From Candidatus Uhrbacteria bacterium (lineage in GTDB: Bacteria; Patescibacteriota; Patescibacteriia; CAIXNZ01), in the NCBI GenBank assembly GCA_011046145.1, contig DSBA01000070.1, forward strand, positions 1 through 7,695: 7,695 nucleotides of DNA. Reading direction: 5' to 3'. Every line of letters starts with the position of its first letter. The stretch's first letter is position 1. The translations under genes and the position numbers were made by a program. The notes below the pieces were generated by a model. The model was given only the letters and a program-made list of their open reading frames with translations, made no database searches and was not told the origin of the DNA. Shown here piece after piece: positions 4,233 through 7,695 of the stretch.

Positions 4233-4862
4233 CTACTGCACAAGAATCTCACGAAAAACAGTCTGTTCTCTGCTGTATTTTTTAACTGCTGTTATTTTAA
4301 TAACATTTAAGCCTTTATGCAAATCCAGGGCAGCTTTAAATTCTCCGTTTTTATCTAAAAAAACTTCTTTTTCATTTATAAAAACTTGGGCTTCTTTTTC
4401 TGTTTGGCCCTTGATTTCAATAAAATTATCCTGAATTATTAAATTGCCTACCGGCGCAGAAACAATCAATTCAGGCGCTTTAAAAATCCTGCTGATCTGG
4501 AAACCGAAATAAGCCAACAAACTAACAACAATTAAGCTGATTATTATATTTCTAAAACGATCCGGGGTTAAAAAAATTCTTGTTTGCTTTTTTTTATTTT
4601 CAATGTTTTTTTGATCAGCAGACGACAATTTGCCTTTTTCATAAACAGCCAAGAGCCGATTATAATCCAAAGCTAAATATTTTGCGTAATTTTTAATAAT
4701 ATTTTTTACATATACCTCATCAGGCAGCTTGGCATAATTGTCGTTTTCCAAGGCTAAAAGTATTTGCTTACTGATTTTTGTATCTTGTTCAACTTGTTCA
4801 AGACTAATTGCTTCTGCCTGGCGATATCGTTTAAAAATCTGGCCCAATGTTTCTTGTTTCAT
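4233..4862 (-). CDS. RodZ-like helix-turn-helix membrane protein
   Basis: This 209-residue protein starts with a RodZ-type helix-turn-helix (about 5-70): LGQIFKRYRQAEAISLEQVEQDTKIS, then LLALENDNYAKLPDEVYVKNIIKNYAKYL. A basic linker (77-103) precedes one membrane helix at about 104-122 (IIISLIVVSLLAYFGF). The rest (129-209) is a small beta-sandwich resembling the glucodextranase-B/bacterial Ig-like domains, with IIQDNFIEIKGQTEKEAQVFINEKEVFLDKNGEF. In RodZ the N-terminal domain contacts MreB inside the cell and the C-terminal domain is outside. The layout implies the same topology here, but MreB is not in the window, and a DNA-binding or other role cannot be excluded. It lies 61 bp after ftsK and 97 bp before recA, all on one strand, suggesting cotranscription. 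Confidence 0.85.
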   Translation of the reverse strand: MKQETLGQIFKRYRQAEAISLEQVEQDTKISKQILLALENDNYAKLPDEVYVKNIIKNYAKYLALDYNRLLAVYEKGKLSSADQKNIENKKKQTRIFLTPDRFRNIIISLIVVSLLAYFGFQISRIFKAPELIVSAPVGNLIIQDNFIEIKGQTEKEAQVFINEKEVFLDKNGEFKAALDLHKGLNVIKITAVKKYSREQTVFREILVQ

Positions 4863-4923
4863 AATTTATTAACTTAAAGCTTTCTAATCAAAACCTAATC
4901 TTACTATCCCAAAAGGCAAATAA

Positions 4924-7284
4924 TTACCAATCACCCCAATTATTATTTTTTTCAATCTTTTTAGCCTCTTCTTCTTCGTCAACTTCTTCATCTTCCAAAG
5001 ATTCCGCTGATGATGATTCTTCCTCTTCTTCTTCGGGCTCTTTGTCTGACTTAATTTCAGCCATTTCAGGACCTTCATATTCTGCTTCAATTTCAACTTC
5101 TTTTTCTGAAACCAAAATTTCTCTAGGCTTGGCGCCGTCTGCTGGCCCGACAATCCCAGCTTCCTCCAATAAATCCATTAAACGGGCAGCCCGAGCATAA
5201 CCGATTTTTAATCTGCGTTGCAAATAAGAAGTTGAGGCTTTGCCAGCCTGCAAGATTAAAGTTTTAGCTTCTTCAAAAAGCTCATCCCCTTCATCCGGAT
5301 CGGAAAAATCAATTGTGCCATCGCCGTTAAATTTTGTTTGCTTTTCAATCACTGTCTGGTCATATTCTGGCTCTTCACCGCTTTGTTTCAGAAAATCAAC
5401 CACTCTTTTGACTTCGTTATCAGAAACAAAAGCGCCCTGCAAGCGCTTTGGCTTAGACAGCTCCGCTGTTGTATAAAGCATGTCGCCCCGGCCGATTAAT
5501 TTTTCAGCTCCTGCATAATCTAAGATTGTCCGCGAATCAGTAATTGAAGCAACGGCAAAAGCTATTCTTGCCGGAACATTGGCTTTAATTAAACCAGTAA
5601 TAACTTCAACCGACGGTCTTTGAGTCGCTAAAACCAAATGTATGCCCACAGCGCGAGCCATTTGGGCCAATCGAATAATCAAAGATTCAACTTCGTGCCC
5701 CATATTGGCCATTAAATCCGCCATTTCATCAACTACAAAAATAATATAGGGTATTTTTTCTTCTGCTATTTTATTATAATCTTCAATGTTCCTTTTGCTG
5801 AATTTTTCTAAAAATTGATAGCGCCGGTCCATTTCAGCCAATGTCCATTTTAAAGCATTGACTGTTTTTTTTAAATCAGTAATTACAGGAGTTAATAAAT
5901 GGGGGATATTATTATAGGCTGGCATTTCCACTCGTTTGGGATCAACCATAATAAATTTTAACGTATCAGGACCGTTTTGATAAAGCAAACTAATAATAAT
6001 TGAATGCAAACAAACTGATTTGCCCGAACCTGTCTGGCCAGCCACCAAAAGATGGGGCATTTTTGTCAAATCACCGACCCATGTTTTACCAGAAACATCA
6101 CGACCAATTGGCAAGGTTAAATTAGAATTGCGTTTTTTAAATTCCGGACTTTCCAATAATTCCCTTAATTTAACAATGGCCACTGACTGATTCGGCACTT
6201 CAATGCCCACCAATGATTTGCCGGGAATCGGGGCTTCGATTCTCAAAGGATGGGCTGCTAAAGCTAAAGCTAAATCATCATTCAAAGCAGTAAGGCGCGA
6301 CAGCTTAATGCCTTCAGCAGGCTTTAAAGTATATTGGGTAACAGTCGGGCCAACAGCCACTTCGCCCATTTCAACCGGAATATTAAAGCTTTCCAATGTT
6401 TTTTGGATAATCATTTTATTAGCCACGATATTGCCAGAAGTCGGTTTGCCTATTTTTCCATCTAGTAAATCAAAAGGGAGGTCTATTTTACGAAAAACTT
6501 TTTTAGGTTTAGGCTCGTCTAATTTAATATCTTCTTCAATTTCAGTTTCAGAAAAATTTCCCTCAATTTTCTTTTCCGCAAAAACAACTCCTTCCTTTTC
6601 TTCTGAATTAGAGATTTCCGGTTTTTTTTCTTCTTCTATGGTGCCGGCTTGTTCTGCTAAGTAGTCTTTCTCTTCTTCCGGCTTTCTCTCTAATTTTAAT
6701 TTTAAATTATAATACCAAATCTGCAATTTCTGAATTATTCTGCCCAAAATCGAGCGTGATTCTTTAAGGTCTTCAATTGAAGTATTTAAAATCAAAAGAA
6801 TAGACACAATAAAAATAGCTATAAAAAAAATCAAGCTAGCCCAAAAACCCATAAAATTCTGGGAACTCTGGCTTAAAATTAAGCCTAAATAACCGCCACC
6901 CCGCCCCTGATCAACAGCCAAAACAGCCTGGTCAACAGGAATAAATAAATGCAACAGGGCTGTCAGGCTTAAAACAAGCAAAAAAAGGCCAAAATAACTG
7001 GCTGTTTTAATTTTATAATTCTTATTTAACAAAGCATATCCCCAAATAACTAAAATTAAAGGAAATGCATATTTTGCCCAGCCAAAAAATAAGGCCAAAA
7101 ATTTATCAATAAAACCGCCTAAACTACCGGCTAAATTAAATAAGCCGAGCAAACTAATGCCAGCCACTGCAAATAAAAAAATAATGAAAATCCATCTTTT
7201 GGTTTCAGGATGCACCTCTATTTGAAAACCGGGCTTTTTAGAATTTTTTTTGTAATTTTGCTTTTGCTTGCTGATTTTTTTCAT
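4924..7284 (-). CDS. ftsK: DNA translocase FtsK
   Basis: FtsK/SpoIIIE proteins anchor at the division septum and pump DNA to clear and resolve chromosome ends. The 786-residue protein has a basic N-terminus (1-30), four membrane segments (about 31-55, 61-85, 94-114, 146-167), a charged linker (168-262) and the alpha-beta motor. In the motor are Walker A GQTGSGKS at 416-423, DPKRVEM at 448-454, Walker B IIFVVDE at 514-520 and VLATQRPSVEVITGLIKANVP at 551-571. The winged-helix gamma domain is at about 664-725 (LILQAGKASTSYLQRRLKIGYARAARLMDLLEEAGIVG), which in FtsK reads KOPS-type sequences. The C-terminus adds about 60 very acidic residues (EEEEEE, DEEEEA) ending NNNWGDW, which is not part of the canonical protein. 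It is the first gene of the minus-strand unit, 93 bp from its promoter's -10 box. Confidence 0.97.
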   Translation of the reverse strand: MKKISKQKQNYKKNSKKPGFQIEVHPETKRWIFIIFLFAVAGISLLGLFNLAGSLGGFIDKFLALFFGWAKYAFPLILVIWGYALLNKNYKIKTASYFGLFLLVLSLTALLHLFIPVDQAVLAVDQGRGGGYLGLILSQSSQNFMGFWASLIFFIAIFIVSILLILNTSIEDLKESRSILGRIIQKLQIWYYNLKLKLERKPEEEKDYLAEQAGTIEEEKKPEISNSEEKEGVVFAEKKIEGNFSETEIEEDIKLDEPKPKKVFRKIDLPFDLLDGKIGKPTSGNIVANKMIIQKTLESFNIPVEMGEVAVGPTVTQYTLKPAEGIKLSRLTALNDDLALALAAHPLRIEAPIPGKSLVGIEVPNQSVAIVKLRELLESPEFKKRNSNLTLPIGRDVSGKTWVGDLTKMPHLLVAGQTGSGKSVCLHSIIISLLYQNGPDTLKFIMVDPKRVEMPAYNNIPHLLTPVITDLKKTVNALKWTLAEMDRRYQFLEKFSKRNIEDYNKIAEEKIPYIIFVVDEMADLMANMGHEVESLIIRLAQMARAVGIHLVLATQRPSVEVITGLIKANVPARIAFAVASITDSRTILDYAGAEKLIGRGDMLYTTAELSKPKRLQGAFVSDNEVKRVVDFLKQSGEEPEYDQTVIEKQTKFNGDGTIDFSDPDEGDELFEEAKTLILQAGKASTSYLQRRLKIGYARAARLMDLLEEAGIVGPADGAKPREILVSEKEVEIEAEYEGPEMAEIKSDKEPEEEEEESSSAESLEDEEVDEEEEAKKIEKNNNWGDW

Positions 7285-7376
7285 AATTTTATCTATTCCA
7301 AATAATTAATTGGCTATTACAAATCAAAAAGGATAATAACCATATTTCAAGCCCTAACTTCTGTAATTATAAAGCT

Positions 7377-7405
7377 ATTTTAGCATAAAAATATAAGTTT
7401 GGCAA
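7377..7405 (-). promoter_or_regulatory. Sigma70-type promoter for ftsK and downstream genes
   Basis: On the minus strand, -35 TTGCCA (7400-7405) and -10 TAAAAT (7377-7382) are separated by 17 bp, with TGC giving an extended -10. The predicted start near 7370 leaves a leader of about 85 nt before ftsK. The -35 box overlaps the T tract of the tRNA terminator, so tRNA transcription ends right where ftsK transcription begins. Confidence 0.65.
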
Positions 7406-7434
7406 AAATAAAAAAAGAAGCAATTTTTTGCCTC
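7404..7434 (-). terminator. Intrinsic terminator of tRNA-Gly
   Basis: On the minus strand, GAGGCAA (7428-7434) pairs with TTGCTTC (7417-7423), with one G-T wobble and loop AAAA. It is followed by TTTTTTTATTTTT (7404-7416). It lies about 20 bp after the tRNA 3' end. Confidence 0.8.
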
Positions 7435-7454
7435 AAAATCTTAATTTTAAACTA

Positions 7455-7526
7455 AGCGGGTAACGGGAATTGAACCCGTATCTTCACCTTGGAAGGGTGA
7501 CATAATAGCCATTATACGATACCCGC
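7455..7526 (-). tRNA. tRNA-Gly, anticodon UCC
   Basis: Read on the minus strand, the 7-bp acceptor stem GCGGGTA/TACCCGC encloses a complete cloverleaf. The anticodon stem TCACC/GGTGA carries the loop CTTCCAA, giving anticodon UCC, which reads GGA and GGG glycine codons. The T arm is ACGGG-TTCAATT-CCCGT. The discriminator base is U, as expected for glycine tRNA, and no CCA is encoded, so CCA is added after transcription. It is not the UCA-anticodon tRNA-Gly found in lineages that recode UGA as glycine. The gene has its own promoter and terminator. Confidence 0.95.
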
Positions 7527-7577
7527 AAAATAAAAATTCTAAAAAATTTTTACTTCAATCTTATCTAGATATTTAAT

Positions 7578-7606
7578 ATCTTAACAAAATACCCAAAATT
7601 TTTCAA
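7578..7606 (-). promoter_or_regulatory. Sigma70-type promoter for tRNA-Gly
   Basis: On the minus strand, -35 TTGAAA (7601-7606) and -10 TAAGAT (7578-7583) are 17 bp apart, with TGT forming an extended -10. The predicted start is near 7571, about 45 nt before the mature tRNA 5' end. It has the same architecture as the promoters at 125-153 and 7377-7405. Confidence 0.6.
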
Positions 7607-7614
7607 TGGTATGT

Positions 7615-7671
7615 ATAGTTAACACCAAGGGGTTACAGATAGTATACTTAAGGGTAACACATGTTAACTAT
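7615..7671. repeat. Nested inverted repeat upstream of the tRNA promoter
   Basis: The outer arms ATAGTTAACA (7615-7624) and TGTTAACTAT (7662-7671) are exact reverse complements. Inner arms GTTAC (7632-7636) and GTAAC (7654-7658) are also complementary, and the palindrome AGTATACT (7641-7648) lies near the middle. It starts 9 bp upstream of the -35 box of the tRNA promoter. It could be an operator or a site for a dimeric DNA-binding protein, and its function is unknown. Confidence 0.5.
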
Positions 7672-7695
7672 TAAATTTAAGCATATGAATAAGAC

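Noticed and set aside
4884..5153. Lys-rich minus-strand ORF overlapping the end of ftsK
   Set aside because: It is a frame shadow of the acidic Glu/Asp-rich ftsK tail; GAA/GAG runs read as Lys/Arg codons in another frame.
7455..7526. tRNA for UGA recoded as glycine
   Set aside because: The anticodon is UCC, not UCA. No gene in the window shows in-frame UGA codons, so the standard stop usage applies.
7631..7672. Possible dif (XerC/XerD) site near ftsK
   Set aside because: ATGTTAA resembles part of a XerD half-site, and an 11-6-11 layout can be drawn around GTATAC, but the opposite half-site does not match the XerC consensus, so the call is unsupported.

Overview
The window is an AT-rich piece of a bacterial chromosome that looks like a Patescibacteria (Candidate Phyla Radiation) genome, most likely Parcubacteria-like. 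Several features point there together. The order is rpsF-ssb-rpsR with no rplI (bL9) after rpsR. Ribosomal protein bS6 carries a long charged C-terminal extension ending in a short acidic helix. EF-P lacks the usual PGKG-type tip. A small RodZ-like protein combines a helix-turn-helix, one membrane helix and a beta-sandwich domain. Most start codons have no recognisable Shine-Dalgarno sequence. The lineage is inferred from these protein features, not from a marker-gene tree.

Layout. Bases 1-128 hold an open frame cut by the window edge that faintly resembles the C-terminal tail of a class II aminoacyl-tRNA synthetase. Bases 125-331 look like a complete transcription unit for a small structured RNA or attenuated leader: a good extended -10 promoter, several hairpins and an intrinsic terminator. 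From 332 to 496 there are only AT-rich repeats. The plus strand then carries rpsF (bS6), ssb, rpsR (bS18) and efp (EF-P). Arrays of the same 10-bp unit sit directly in front of rpsF, ssb and rpsR. After efp comes a locally GC-richer stretch (about 2750-2940) with many perfect hairpins and a strong terminator. It can be read as a basic small ORF or, more likely, as a structured RNA.

The rest is on the minus strand. A tRNA-Gly(UCC) with its own promoter and terminator lies at 7455-7526. Downstream of it, a near-consensus promoter overlaps the tRNA terminator and probably drives ftsK, the RodZ-like gene and recA. The unit ends at a GNRA-loop terminator at 3033-3066, which the two convergent units may share. 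At the right edge there is a nested inverted repeat upstream of the tRNA promoter.

The genes are housekeeping: translation (bS6, bS18, EF-P, tRNA-Gly), DNA maintenance (SSB, RecA, FtsK) and probably cell shape or envelope (RodZ-like). No mobile element, CRISPR array, phage gene or defence gene is visible. The least explained items are the two candidate structured RNAs, the 10-bp tandem arrays in front of three consecutive genes, and the unusual EF-P tip.
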